A stretch of DNA of 64,000 nt from Tubiluchus corallicola (Eukaryota > Priapulida > Priapulimorpha > Priapulimorphida > Tubiluchidae): NCBI GenBank assembly GCA_030141605.1, contig JAQGDQ010000411.1, positions 64,001 through 128,000 on the forward strand, given 5' to 3'. Positions 53,869 to 64,000 of the stretch are shown here, piece after piece. Position 1 is the first letter of the stretch, and every line of letters begins with the position of its first letter. The notes under the pieces were generated by a model, which saw only the letters and a program-made list of their open reading frames with translations, was not told where the DNA came from and did no database searches. Both the position numbers and the translations under genes were made by a program.

Positions 53869-55213
53869 TACCTACTACAAACAAACCGCCATACCTTGCT
53901 CAATATTAAGCTGGAAAACTAGACATATGAACAAACTCATACTTTGCTGGGAAGTTTCATGTAAATAAATTGTCTAGATGACTTAGTCTTCACAATCATT
54001 AATTAGTGATTGCAATGCAACCCTCATAAGCAGCAACGAGGTCCAAAAGATGGTTGATAGAAGAGTCTGCTTTCAGACGGTCAGTGGCTGCATGGGTGAC
54101 CATCCAAGTTTGTTAATGGTTTTCTCTTAACAAAATCCTCCCGCGAATCATGCTACTTTCACTACTTCAGTGTCTCATGATAGAGAATTAACCTTTGTAA
54201 TTACCCACGTTCTGGTCCCGCCATAGGCTGTGGTAGTGGGTGGTGGATTATGACATGCAAAGTGTCCAAACTGCATGAAAAAACAAATTGTACAGTCCCA
54301 CTTAGCCTCACTAACAAACGAAGAAGGGATGGAATAGGGATGCTGTTGCAAGTATCACCTTTGTACCGTCAGAAGACTGAAAGATTCTGAAACCACTGAC
54401 TCCACAACACAAAGTTTTTTCATATTTATTCCATATTTTGTAAGGTTTTTATTTTTTCTCTAACTCCAGTAGAAATGGATCGAGCTGTCTTTACTTATGC
54501 AGCTAAATTTACCCAGTTAGTTATTATAATAACATTACAAAGAAGCCAGGTAATTGCTATTCCTGCGCGCGTGGTTTCAGTAATGTTTCGTGTCGCGTGA
54601 AGCCAGTGCAGTCTCAATTCATTTATCAACGTGGGGTTGTCCAATAAACTATACAGCGTAGCGTTAGTCGTGTATACAAGACTCATATTGTGTTAGCTAC
54701 ATGCGCCAGCATTGATCGTAACATGGTGGCATACGATTTCTCTGTATGAAGCCTGGAGGATTTCTCTCCATGTGTGTGACGGAGACTTTGACGGAATCGC
54801 GACGCTATAAACTAGTTTTGGTGTTTTAAATAAGCAGACGGAAGTACCAGGTTTAACACTGTGCCATTCGTAGTTAATTTAGAAAGTTTGGAAGTATAGG
54901 ACAGTCAGTAGACGCTGGTTTGACGGAATGGATTCAAAGCAAAATATGAAATTTAATTTTATCCTGTTCCACCATACTTAAGCATCACGAATGCTTGGAT
55001 TCTGTTTACAAGAGGCCCACATCAACAGTAATAATTGTACTGATCAGACTGTAAGTTTAGCTGAAATATCACTAAATTACTGTTGACAGAAAGGATATAG
55101 TGCGCTTGTTGGTCGATTTGATTGCGTTTTGCTTGGAATTTTTCGTGTGGATTAATTAATGGAAACGTGAACACGAATCAGCAGCAGTCTGATGCCAGGA
55201 CACAGCCATCTTG
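53869..55213. other. Mostly non-coding, possible 5' region of the exon at 55214
   Basis: About 1.3 kb without recognisable elements. The part near 54,900-55,213 could be an untranslated leader. No confident RNA gene was found. Confidence 0.35.
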
Positions 55214-55261
55214 ATGAAAGGAAAGAATGCTTTTGTTATGGAACGACCTTTGCTTAAACAG
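55214..55261 (+). CDS. Candidate short start exon
   Basis: ATG at 55214 opens 16 codons, MKGKNAFVMERPLLKQ, ending at TTAAACAG|GTGAGA (donor at 55262). It joins in phase 0 to the candidate exon at 55358. The product is unknown; chance pairing of splice-like sites cannot be excluded. Confidence 0.33.
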
Positions 55262-55357
55262 GTGAGAATAGTTTGCAAGGTGTATGGGAGAGAGTAGAAA
55301 TACCTGTTCTCATTACCTTGGAACTGGTTAAACAGTTAATTTCACGTGTTTTTGCAG

Positions 55358-55432
55358 TTCTACCATAAAATGGAGATTGAAACAGAGCCTCTTTTAGCAT
55401 GTTGGCTAGATACCAAGTTTGGTACACAGTGA
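55358..55432 (+). CDS. Candidate terminal exon joined to 55214-55261
   Basis: CACGTGTTTTTGCAG (acceptor ending 55357) precedes an in-frame stretch starting FYHKMEIETEPLLACWLD and ending at TGA (55430-55432). With the previous exon it gives a 40-residue protein, short for a real gene. If CACA|GTGAAG at 55429 were a donor, it would be an internal exon instead. Confidence 0.28.
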   Translation, partial: FYHKMEIETEPLLACWLDTKFGTQ

Positions 55433-55535
55433 AGAAATCTTAGTATCCATTGATGCTGAAATCTGACCACTGAGTAGCGAGATACATTGCTTCAATGGAA
55501 AATAAATTTGCCTCTTTTATTGGTTTGTACAACTG

Positions 55536-55992
55536 GTGATCCTGGCCTGGTCCTGTAGGTTCCTAGTGATCCTGGCCTGGTCCTGTAGGTTCCTAGTGAT
55601 CCTGGCCTGGTCCTGTAGGAAACGCAAAGAGTTTATGTTTACTCCAGTGTTGAAGAAGTATAGGTTCCTAGTGATCCTGGCCTGGTCCTGTAGTGTTCCT
55701 AGTGATCTTGGCCTGGTCCTGTAGGTTCCTAGTGATCCTGGCCTGGTCCTGTAGGAAACGTAATGAGGTTATGTTTGCTCCAGTGTTGAAGAAGTATAGG
55801 TTCCTAGTGATCCTGGCCTGGTCCTTTAGTGTTCCTAGTGATCCTGGCCTGGTCCTGTAGGAAACGTAATGAGTTTATGTTTGCGTGTTGAAGAACTGTG
55901 GGTTCCTAGTGATCCTGGCCTGGTCCTGTAGGGTTCCTAGTGATCCTGGCCTGGTCCTGTAGGTTCCTAGTGATCCTGACCTGGCCCTGTAG
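55536..55992 (+). repeat. ~30-bp minisatellite with interspersed ~75-bp higher-order blocks
   Basis: The short unit is GTTCCTAGTGATCCTGGCCT plus GGTCCTGTAG. A longer spacer with AAACGTAATGAGTTTATGTT and CAGTGTTGAAGAAGTATAG recurs four times between groups of two or three short units. Confidence 0.93.
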
Positions 55993-56842
55993 GAAAGAGT
56001 TTATGTTGGCTCCAGTGGTGAAGAACGTGATTCTCTTCTCAAGGGCAGCATGTTATGAGCTTGTCTTAGAGATTTTGCTCAACTGTTATGTGAAGTGGAG
56101 GTCTCTGTTCGGTAGATATATGCTTGTATATCTCATAATTTTTCGATGTTTTATGAGATCATATCGTGGGTTTAATGCGCTTCGCTTTATTGAAATGTGG
56201 TGCTCAGAATAGGTCAGAAATAGCCGTTTGTGAAGGAAAATCCAAAATTTTATCTGAACCCCCCTGCCAAACTAGGGAGAGAGATCCCGAATCAGGCCAT
56301 CCCTGACACCAAAGTCATTGTCGTTTAAGAGAGGCTCTGGATTGAAAAGCGTTGTAACATTTTGGATGAATTCTTGGTGCACGTATGTTAATCAAAACAC
56401 AAATTATTTTCTCTTATGCAGACGAATATGGAGTTTTTTCTCCACATGGCTTCATACTGGAGAATTATGCAAATATGTATAGATCTATAGAATGTTATTG
56501 CACGTAAGAGGAATTAACTATTCATTGTCACTTACTGCACGTGTGAATAGACGTTAAATCATCACATGCAGTTTCTCCAGCACAAGTTTTCAGCTTTTTT
56601 TAACGAAGACCTGATATAATTGACTGTCATATCACTCCTATCACTGTTGTTGTTCTTTAGAGTTGTAATGTTATTTTCTCTCTTACTGTTTGTGAACCCA
56701 GCGCGCTCTGGTGGCGAATTCCAAATATTGCTCTCACTCTCGTGCCATTGCTCGTAAAAATCATTTTTGTGGATGGAGAGAGACGGGGGGGAGCGTTAGG
56801 TTGCTTATTTCATGATGTTAGGACCATGTAATAAGATTCTAG
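55993..56842. other. Non-coding stretch, nothing recognised
   Basis: No exon or element was recognised. Confidence 0.35.
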
Positions 56843-57172
56843 AGTCTAGACCCTGGGTTCCCAACCTGGGGTACTAGTACCCCCTGGGGTTTCCAACAAA
56901 TACCACTAGGGGTAGCTGAGAAGCCCTCTTAGGCAATTGTAAAGAAGTAATGTTATATAACAATCAGACATCTGTGTCGACTGTGCCAACAACTCGAGGT
57001 GTTGACCTCTGTCCACTGTAAAGCTTACAGTGAACTTTTTCCTATGTGAAACAGGCTTTTCAACGATGGAGACAATGAAGACAAGAACCCGAAACCGTCT
57101 TGACATCCATGGAGACACAAGAGAGTCAGTCTGTCGAAAACTGAACCGCGATTCCTAAAGTTAGTTTCTGCC
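56843..57172 (+). pseudogene. hAT transposon relic: 5' end joined to transposase C-terminus
   Basis: CCCTGGGTTCCCAACCTGGGGTACTAGTACCCC-type sequence at about 56849-56885 has the form of the 5' terminus of a hAT family (CAGGGGTTCCCAAxCTGGGGTACGCGTACCCC). At 57053-57103 a frame reads GFSTMETMKTRTRNRLD, which matches the FSxMxxxKxxxRNRL stretch of the hAT dimerisation region, and then stops at 57156. Most of the transposase is missing, so the element is internally deleted. The right terminus was not found. Confidence 0.72.
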
Positions 57173-57375
57173 ATGTAACAGCAGCCCTCTCATTGAACTC
57201 TCATTTAGTGAGCTTAATTAGAGCAATACGTAAATATATATAATAAAAATATTCATAACATTACATCAGTGTTGGTTCTTCATTTTGCATATGGAGGACG
57301 AAGGGGTAGCAGGAGATAGTGTCAAATTCTGAGTTAATTAAACCGTTGTAGTAAGTAATTTATTGAAAAGTCAAA

Positions 57376-58041
57376 GGACAAGAAAAGGGGCACCTTAAGT
57401 AGGTTTCAGAAAAATCACCTTAAAAATTATACTACTTTACAGTAATTTATGCACGTATCGCACTCACATTGAAAAGAATTTTCGTTTGTTTTCGTTTTAA
57501 ATCTCCCGCAATATTGTTCCGACTGTGCCATTACATGACGTCACTAAAATACGTAAATCAGGGGAAGAAAAGGAAATGTTATATTATGACCCAAAAAACT
57601 TTCCATGCAAATCTATATTACTTAGCATTTCACTTACCTGCTGGAAACACTCATGTAACTAGACTAATAATTTAAAATCTTTGTGCCAGTTGGTAAAATG
57701 TCGTTGGCTCACCTTCCAGGGTGCACTCTTCACTAACCAAAAACGTATTTTAATCTTATTGACAAGATACAGTAATTTAAAATTTCACTTAATTAGCAAC
57801 ATGTGTGCTACGAATACTCAGATTATTTTTTCAAACTTTAAACAATGTTATCAAAACTTGTTTCAAACGACCTGCCATTAAAATTGCTGCGTCTAACAGT
57901 CATCACGGGAGTTTAAATTTACACGTTTTATACAGAGTTACGGCCGATGCAAGCCATGCATACGAAAAGGTAGTACGTAAGTGGTATAAAATTTCGAGAC
58001 AAATTTTTTAAGCTTTATGTAAGTGGAGGGTTTTCTTGTGC
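57376..58041 (+). mobile_element. TTAA-1 family element, copy with decayed flanks
   Basis: GGACAAGAAAAGGGGCACC at the left and GGGTTTTCTTGTGC at the right, followed by TTTA. The interior is collinear with 14369-15028 (ATGACGTCA at 57535, AATCTTATTGACAAGATACA at 57752). Confidence 0.82.
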
Positions 58042-58043
58042 TT

Positions 58044-58369
58044 TACAAGGTAGAACTTGGAAAGTCCAGCTGCAATGCATTGTGTGTTGTTAGAGGTGAG
58101 GGGGAGGATAAAAGAGATGTTCAATGAAAAGAGATGACATGACGGTGAAATTAGGGTGGAAGTAGGGTAATGTAAGTAAAAGAGAAGAAAAAAAGCTAAA
58201 AGTTATAAAATGATAAAGTGATAATGATGAAAATGCAATGAAATGGCTACAGCATGATAAGTCATTTATGTGTACAGAGACTGACTGTGAGTGGCAGCCA
58301 ACGTGGTGAACACAATAGCAAGAAAGGTTCACCTAACATGAGTTTCTTTGTTTATAAAGCTGGAAAGCT
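58044..58369. other. Non-coding, purine-rich stretch
   Basis: Purine-biased region (58095-58260) with GGAAGTAGGG and GAAGAAAAAAAG runs. Nothing is recognised. Confidence 0.35.
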
Positions 58370-58394
58370 ATAAAAATGATACGAAATTTTAATT

Positions 58395-58595
58395 CAGGAG
58401 AAATATCTTGATCATGTAATATGCACTAATCTAAGCGACAAGTGTGACATTCAAAATCAACTTAGACTTTTTTATCTACGTATTAACTCTTTAATAAGAA
58501 AATATTGCTCTTATAATTTTTATTTCGTTGTATTTTATTTCATTTTAGTACTGTATTTTATATAGCCTTAGTTACCGAAATAAAAATTTTTGAAT
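58395..58595 (+). pseudogene. LINE reverse transcriptase fragment, region after the YLG motif
   Basis: One frame reads EKYLDHVICTNLSDKCDIQN then QLRLFYLRINSLIRKYCSYN, matching the YLGxxIxxxLSDxxDIxxQxRxLYxRxNxLIRKFxxCS stretch of Jockey/L1-like reverse transcriptases. It is followed by an AATAAAAAT end near 58588. Short and isolated. Confidence 0.72.
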
Positions 58596-58599
58596 TAAA

Positions 58600-59147
58600 T
58601 GCATATTGCTCGTCAACATCTTCATTATAGTAGTTTTACTGCATTCTAAACGCTGGTCTGAAATGTAATAAGCTGTCGTAAGTAACGTCTAGGGAAGTGA
58701 ATGCTGAAGCGTCAAGGGTGAGACATCGGATACGCAGCATAGCTATCGTTTTGTTTGCCTAGTAACAATCACATTCGCGTCTTTCTACTCGAAGCCGTAC
58801 TAAATGAACCTTTACTGTGTTTCATAGACAATAATTATTTGATGTGCAGATGGGCTTTTACTGTTGCCTGTACTGGTGTCCTACTCTTAATCACCAGGCA
58901 TTACAGCTTAATGAAGGTTTAGAATGCTTAGGTGAGATTAAGGTTTATGGCTCTTGACATTTGGAAAGCTTTCTGATGTCTGGCACAAAAACCAAGTTCA
59001 CAGATTTTAGTCACACGGCACGGAAAGCTGCGTGCTGTCTGTTTCTTCAACAAAACAAGAAGATTTGTCACTTTTTTAAAGCAAAATGTATACATTTATA
59101 ACACATGTAATATTGCCAAAACGTTTCTGACCTAATTGAATATTAGG
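58600..59147. other. Non-coding stretch, nothing recognised
   Basis: No gene or terminal repeat before the TTAA-2 copy. Confidence 0.35.
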
Positions 59148-59515
59148 TTAAAAAGTATACATTTTAACACAATTAATACTGTAAAAGCGGTTCTGATAAT
59201 GAAATAATGCATTAAAATGTTAATTATCGACGAGCGAGCCAGACTGGTGATGACGTCACAAACAAACACAATTTTCAACAGCAAAAACATTCCGTAAGCG
59301 TGTTGAACGTGTTTGCATGTGTCAAAATTGAAAGGCAGTGCTACTGTGAGAGATTCAGTGAAATGTATAAGAAGTCAGCAAATTTTAAAATGAGAATTTA
59401 AATGTTAACTTTACCGCTGTGCTCACGCATGAGCTCTCAAACGTGTGTATTATGTCACAAACGAACAGCTCCGAACTGAGAGGTACATCTCGTTTATGCA
59501 ACGTTTCGCAGTTTC
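59148..59515 (+). mobile_element. TTAA-2 family element, partial copy
   Basis: Contains TTCTGATAATGAAATAATGC, GTTAATTATCGACGAGCGAG, GATGACGTCACAAAC and CTCACGCATGAGCTCTC, all core parts of the family. Both ends are missing. Confidence 0.72.
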
Positions 59516-59547
59516 ATCGGGTGCACTCACTGTCGGGTGCTGTGGTC

Positions 59548-59890
59548 CTAAGGTTACGTGTACCACAGCTATGTATCTTCACCATAACCATCGCTTGAAG
59601 TGGGTAAAGCAAAGTTGTCCGTCGTGTCAGTTCACTAACTTCATGTGTTTTCTTTGGACTTGACTTGATTATGCATTAGTCTGTGCATAAAGTGATTTAC
59701 TAGCAGGATCTTGCTTGAAAACAAGAAAAAATGAACTAGGCAAGGTTCTGATTAGCTGTTAAAACGGTTACTATTACAACAGTATGGGCTGCAAGGCATG
59801 TCAAGCATATACAGATGCGTACACTCTGGTACACTTAACCTTTGACCTTTTCACGATCGTCATCAATCGCTGGAACCGTGAAAATACTTA
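59548..59890 (-). mobile_element. Palindromic MITE family S, copy 5, reversed and truncated
   Basis: On the minus strand it starts TAAGTATTTTCACGGTTCCAG and follows the family to about 59548 (TGTGGTACACGTAACCTTAGG). The CTTAACCTTTGACCT block is intact at 59834-59848. It directly follows the TTAA-2 fragment. Confidence 0.8.
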
Positions 59891-60189
59891 TTAAATAAGA
59901 TTGATTTTTATAACTTGAATGCAAGGTTGACCCCTGGTTTTGGTTCCAACCGAGTTAGGAGTTTCCCTCTAAGCATGAAATGCCTCTACGCTTCTGCCGA
60001 CCGAGAAATTTTGAATTACTTTGCAATTATAAGCAAACAGTTGAACAAACTCAGACATTTAATCTACCATGTGGCTGGTGTAGATTGTCAAGTTTTGTCT
60101 GTATGTTGATTTAAAACCCTTTTACGGCTTGAAATATGCCTTGCAGTAAGAATCCTTACTCTTAAGTGATGTTTGAGTTGAAAGTTTAT

Positions 60190-60725
60190 TCTTGAGTACT
60201 TATCATCACTACCACTTACCATCTTAGTACTTATCGTCACTACCACTTACCATCTTAGTACTTATCATCACTACCACTTACAATCTTAGTACTTATCATC
60301 ACTACCACTTACAATCTTAGTACTTATCATCACTACCACTTACAATATTACTACTTATCATCACTACCACTTACAATCTTTGTACTTATCATCACTACCA
60401 CTTACAATCTTTGTACTTATCATCACTACCACTTACAATATTACTACTTATCATCACTACCACTTACAATATTACTACTTATCTCCACTACCACTTACAA
60501 TCTTAGTACTTATCATCACTACCACTTACAATCTTAGTACTTATCATCACTACCACTTACAACAATCTTAGTACTTATCATCACTACCACTTACGATCTT
60601 AGTACTTATCATCACTACCACTTACCATCTTAGTACTTATCATCACTACCACTTATAATCTTAGTACTTATCATCACTACCACTTACAGTCTTAGTACTT
60701 ATCATCACTTATCATCACATCACTT
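60190..60725 (+). repeat. 31-bp minisatellite, about 17 copies
   Basis: The unit is TACTTATCATCACTACCACT plus TACAATCTTAG, with variants CCATCTTAG, CAATATTAC and CAATCTTTG grouped locally. Confidence 0.95.
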
Positions 60726-60726
60726 A

Positions 60727-60958
60727 AAACAGCACTGTACTTCAATTTCCATTTTCGCAAACACGTACAACACGCTCGTGGAATATTTTTGATGTTTAAA
60801 ACTTTTTTCGTTTGTGATGTCATAAAAAGCTGAGCTCGCCTCCCGCTAATTAAGTTTTTAATCTATTATTTAATTATTAGAAACGCTTGCGTTAAATTGT
60901 GTACTTTTTATCGGACTTGAAATTGAGCTTGTACATTAAAAAATCATCCTGTCTTCTT
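60727..60958 (-). mobile_element. TTAA-2 family element, left-end fragment, reversed
   Basis: Minus strand: after TTAA (60959-60962) comes AAGAAGACAGGATGATTTTT, then CTTAATTAGCGGGAGGCGAG and GTTTGCGAAAATGGAAATTG near 60750. It ends at the 31-bp array. Confidence 0.75.
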
Positions 60959-60984
60959 TTAAAGTGTCCCACCGAATTTTTCAC

Positions 60985-61148
60985 ACAAAGTTATAGTACT
61001 TAGCATTCCGCTTACCTGTTTTAAAAAACTTGTAACTGAAAAAAATCAATAAATTAAATGATCGTGCCACCTGCTAAAACTGCACTACCCCATTGTGCAC
61101 CAGTGTTTCACCAAAAACACATTATTGATTCTATTGACTTCCATGATG
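60985..61148 (+). mobile_element. TTAA-1 family element, internal fragment
   Basis: ATAGTACTTAGCATTCCGCTTACCTG, TGCACCAGTGTTTCACCAAAAAC and ATTGATTCTATTGACTT run in the same order as the middle of 14369-15028 and 57376-58041. Strongly diverged. Confidence 0.5.
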
Positions 61149-61149
61149 T

Positions 61150-61430
61150 TGTATTGTGAAAGATTTCTATCGTTTCTGGAAACCGGAAGCTTTTCTTAGA
61201 CCTGTGAGTTTCGTACACAAATTTGCACAGTAAATAAGTTTAGGCTGTATACGTTGTATTTCAGTAACATTTTAATAGTGCTGTATAGCTTTGTACTCTC
61301 TTATTGAGATCATACTTGGCTTCATAAATTAGCATTGTGGGATTATTCCAATTGTGAGGCTTTCTGAATCTTTCGAGATCAATGCAAACCAAAACTTTCT
61401 CATTTTTGCAATACTTTGAATAGGAAGTGA
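61150..61430. other. Non-coding stretch, nothing recognised
   Basis: Spacer ahead of the 51-bp array. Confidence 0.3.
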
Positions 61431-61436
61431 TATTAT

Positions 61437-62168
61437 TCAAGTCATGTAAGTGTCATGGTTTTAAACTGGAATAGGAAGTGATACGATTCAAGTCATGTAA
61501 GTGTTATAGTTTTAAACGTGAACGAAAAGTGATACGATTCAAGTCATGTAAGTGTTATGGTTTTAAACTTGAACGAGAAGTGATACGATTCAAGTCATGT
61601 AAGTGTTACGGTTTTAAACTTGAACGAGAAGTGATACGATTCAAGTCATGTAAGTGTTATGGTTTTAAACTTGAACGAGAAGTGATACGATTCAACTCAT
61701 GTAAGTGCTGGGGTTTTAAACTTGAACGAGGAGTGATACGATTCAAGTCATGTGAGTGTTATGGTTTTAAACTTGAACGAGAAGTGATACGATTCAAGTC
61801 ATGTAAGTGTTACGGTTTTAAACTTGAACGAGAAGTGATACGATTCAAGTCATGTGAGTGTTATGGTTTTAAACTTGAACGAGAAGTGATACGATTCAAG
61901 TCATGTAAGTGTTACGGTTTTAAACTTGAACGAGAAGTGATACGATTCAAGTCATGCAAGTGTTATGATTTTAAACTTGAACGAGGAGTGATACGATTCA
62001 AGTCATGAAAGGGTTGTGGTTTTAAACTTGAATGAGGAGTGATACGATTCAAGTCATGTAAGTGTTATGGTTTTAAATTTGAACGAGAAGTGATACGATT
62101 CAAGTCATGTAAGTGTCATGGTTTTAAACTTGAATGAGAAGTGATACGATTCAAGTCATGTAAGTGTT
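61437..62168 (+). repeat. 51-bp minisatellite, about 14 copies
   Basis: The unit is GTGATACGATTCAAGTCATG, TAAGTGTTATGGTTTTAAAC, TTGAACGAGAA. TTCAAGT and ACTTGAA form an inverted pair within each unit. 51 bp is 17 codons, so one frame is open (VIRFKSCKCYGFKLERE per unit) and broken only at the edges. Confidence 0.96.
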
Positions 62169-62312
62169 GAACTCGATTTATTTATAGTGAATTTACAAGA
62201 CAGACTGGGTCTGATACAGGTATCTCCACGTTGCAAGTGCTGAGTGCAAAGTTCTAATAAAAGAGTAATGGACAGCACCAGGAATAATTATGACATTCAA
62301 TTCGATGTGTTT

Positions 62313-62521
62313 TTAGCGCATGCGCATTCACTGGATTTTTTTACTGGGTCACTGATACCTGCAACGTCCTTCAGTTGACCTTCACATAAACAAGTTAACG
62401 GTTATTTGCAGAGAATGGCTACGCATGCGCATTTCCTGATTTTTTACTGGGTCACAGATACCTGCAACGTCCTTCAGTTGACCTTCACATAAACGAGTTA
62501 ACGGTTCTTTGCAGAGAATGG
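62313..62521 (+). repeat. ~104-bp tandem duplication, 2 copies
   Basis: GCATGCGCATTCACTGGATT...GACCTTCACATAAACAAG and GCATGCGCATTTCCTGATTT...GACCTTCACATAAACGAG, both ending TTTGCAGAGAATGG. Confidence 0.9.
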
Positions 62522-62803
62522 TATGCTTGGTATGAGACTTCTCCGACATGCCGTTAATTGGAGGAGGTGTTAACGAATAAGAGGTGACCTTTTCGGTAAC
62601 AGTCTTCTCTTTTCAATCGTAGTTGATTAGAGATTTATGGTGCTTGTAACGTATACTATAATGAAGCGTTCCAAGTATTGGCAATTAACGCTAAAGTGCT
62701 TACAAGTAGATTACATTGGGAAGCCAAATGCAAACGATTTGGCTTCATTTGATGTCGGACAATAAATGAAAATAAAAATTACTTCTTGTTACTACAAATG
62801 TTG
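62522..62803. other. Non-coding stretch, nothing recognised
   Basis: No gene or repeat was recognised here. Confidence 0.3.
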
Positions 62804-62807
62804 TTAA

Positions 62808-63371
62808 AGGAAAGAACAAGTCACTCAGTATGTTGGTTTATTTTACGGTTAATTTTACGGTTGTCACTTAAACTTAGAAAAATGTAATAAAGAAATTTGC
62901 AAAGAACTTTCTGTAAACTATAATATACTACTTCTGAATAGCAATTTTCAGATGCGGTGGTTGTTGCTGCCATTCACTTGAAAATCATGACGTAACTGGG
63001 AAACTTTGCGACTTTTCTCAAGCGCATCGTGGCTTTCCGTAAACGCGCACTTGCTTAAACTAATTCAAACTTCTGCACTTCACCTAATAATGCTCATTCA
63101 AAAATATTACAAAATTAACTGTTTAATTTTTTGTAAAAACTTATATTTTTGATGAAGATTGACACCGCGCTACTTTTCTTCAAGACGAATGACGTCATTG
63201 GAAGAAGAATTGGCATTGAAAATGCGAGCGCCCAAGCATGAAGTGATCGTGACTTTAAAGTGATTTTGCTAGCTACACAAGACGCTCCTTGCAATTTTAT
63301 TACTAAATCTTTCTAACATTTTTCGCAAACAGTGAAATAAGCCTAACCTCCTAGAAAGGTTGACCTTTCCT
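62808..63371 (-). mobile_element. TTAA-3 family element, copy 2, with TTAA on both sides
   Basis: TTAA lies at 62804-62807 and 63372-63375. Left end AGGAAAGAACAAG and right end (reverse complement) AGGAAAGGTCAACC are inverted repeats. The whole interior matches 32722-33280 in reverse, including GACGTCAT at 63191. 564 bp, no transposase. The AGGAA start after TTAA is shared with TTAA-2. Confidence 0.83.
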
Positions 63372-63569
63372 TTAATTGCACAATTATAAAAAACAATAAA
63401 AGTTCTGTTTGTTCGCCATTTTTCCCAGTCCGTAATGTTTTTGAAATGGGATGGTCAATGATCATTCTGTAATAATTTGTAATCAAGATCTTTCTGCATT
63501 TTCTAATATTTTGCTGGTTGTCGGGATGGATTTTGTACCAGGAAGAAACAGATTAGGTACTTATTTATG

Positions 63570-64000
63570 TCCCAACTCTGTCTCTTCATATACAGGTAAA
63601 CTCAGCTTCCTTCTGTCCCAAGTCTGTCTCTTCATATACTGGTAAACGCAGCTTCCTTCTGTCCCAAGTCTGTCCTTCATACAGGTAAACGCAACAAACC
63701 CCCAAGTCTGTCTCTTCATATACAGGTAAACGCAGCTTCCTTCTGTCCCAAGTCTGTCCCTTCATATACAGGTAAACGCAGCTTCCTTCTGTCCCAAGTC
63801 TGTCTCTTCATATACAGGTAAACGCAGCTTCCTTCTGTCCCAAGTCTGTCTCTTCATATACAGGTAAACGCACCTTCCTTCTGTCCCAAGTCTGTCTCTT
63901 CATATACAGGTAAACGTAGCTTCCTTCTGTCCCAAGTCTGTCTCTTCATATACAGGTAAACGCAGCTTCCTTCTGTCCCAAGTCTGTCTCTTCGTATACA
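63570..64000 (+). repeat. 46-bp minisatellite, about 9 copies, running off the window
   Basis: The unit is AGGTAAACGCAGCTTCCTTC, TGTCCCAAGTCTGTCTCTTC, ATATAC. One unit near 63680 is shortened. The array is cut by the window end. Confidence 0.95.

Noticed and set aside
54090-54125. 5S rRNA-like ATGGGTGACC, possible 5S-derived SINE
   Set aside because: Only about ten bases match; neither the 5S A box nor the rest of the fold is present.

Overview
The window is invertebrate-metazoan nuclear DNA; the species cannot be named from it. It is AT-rich, has GT-AG introns, encodes C2H2 zinc-finger proteins with TGEKP-type linkers, and is packed with animal-type repeats: non-LTR retrotransposons (CR1/L2/Jockey-like and RTE-like), a BEL/Pao-type LTR relic, and hAT-, Tigger/pogo-, Harbinger- and TTAA-flanked non-autonomous DNA elements. 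There are no operons, bacterial genes or convincing tRNA/rRNA genes.

Genes. Two well-supported coding regions lie in the first 12 kb: paralogous C2H2 zinc-finger genes on the + strand (CDS 5064-6398 and 11303-12112). They share a distinctive N-terminal finger and a C-terminal two-finger module, doubled in the first gene. Each appears to have an untranslated first exon ending in GTAAGT (4114, 10809), with a copy of the same hAT-like element just upstream. Weaker evidence supports exon fragments of other genes: a start exon joined in frame to a second exon (24102-24153, 25752-25847), a 34-codon start exon with a canonical donor (40505-40606), a short start exon plus in-frame terminal exon (55214-55261, 55358-55432) and a minus-strand exon (994-1066).

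Layout. 0-12 kb: the zinc-finger pair among hAT-like, Tigger-like, BEL/Pao-like and RTE-like relics, with a 30-bp minisatellite inside a hAT-like element. 12-23 kb: non-autonomous DNA elements, a LINE 3' end, a large inverted duplication (15.96-16.43 / 19.34-19.82 kb), a hAT-like element with perfect target duplications and a 470-bp (AATC)n tract. 23-29 kb: a candidate gene start, a reverse-transcriptase fragment and a 59-bp minisatellite. 29.3-32 kb: an assembly gap inside a 60/63-bp array. 32-46 kb: TTAA-flanked elements, many short tandem arrays, a candidate first exon near 40.5 kb and two LINE ends. 46-50 kb: inverted LINE relics around a Harbinger-type element. 51.2-53.9 kb: a 52-bp array. 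54-64 kb: more mobile-element relics and five further tandem arrays, the last running off the window.

The main theme is a small zinc-finger family in a repeat-dominated region where transposon ends have repeatedly become minisatellites. I found no integrated multi-gene system. The points most worth following are the zinc-finger N-terminal motif, the element-plus-promoter pairing at both genes, and the transposon-born minisatellites.
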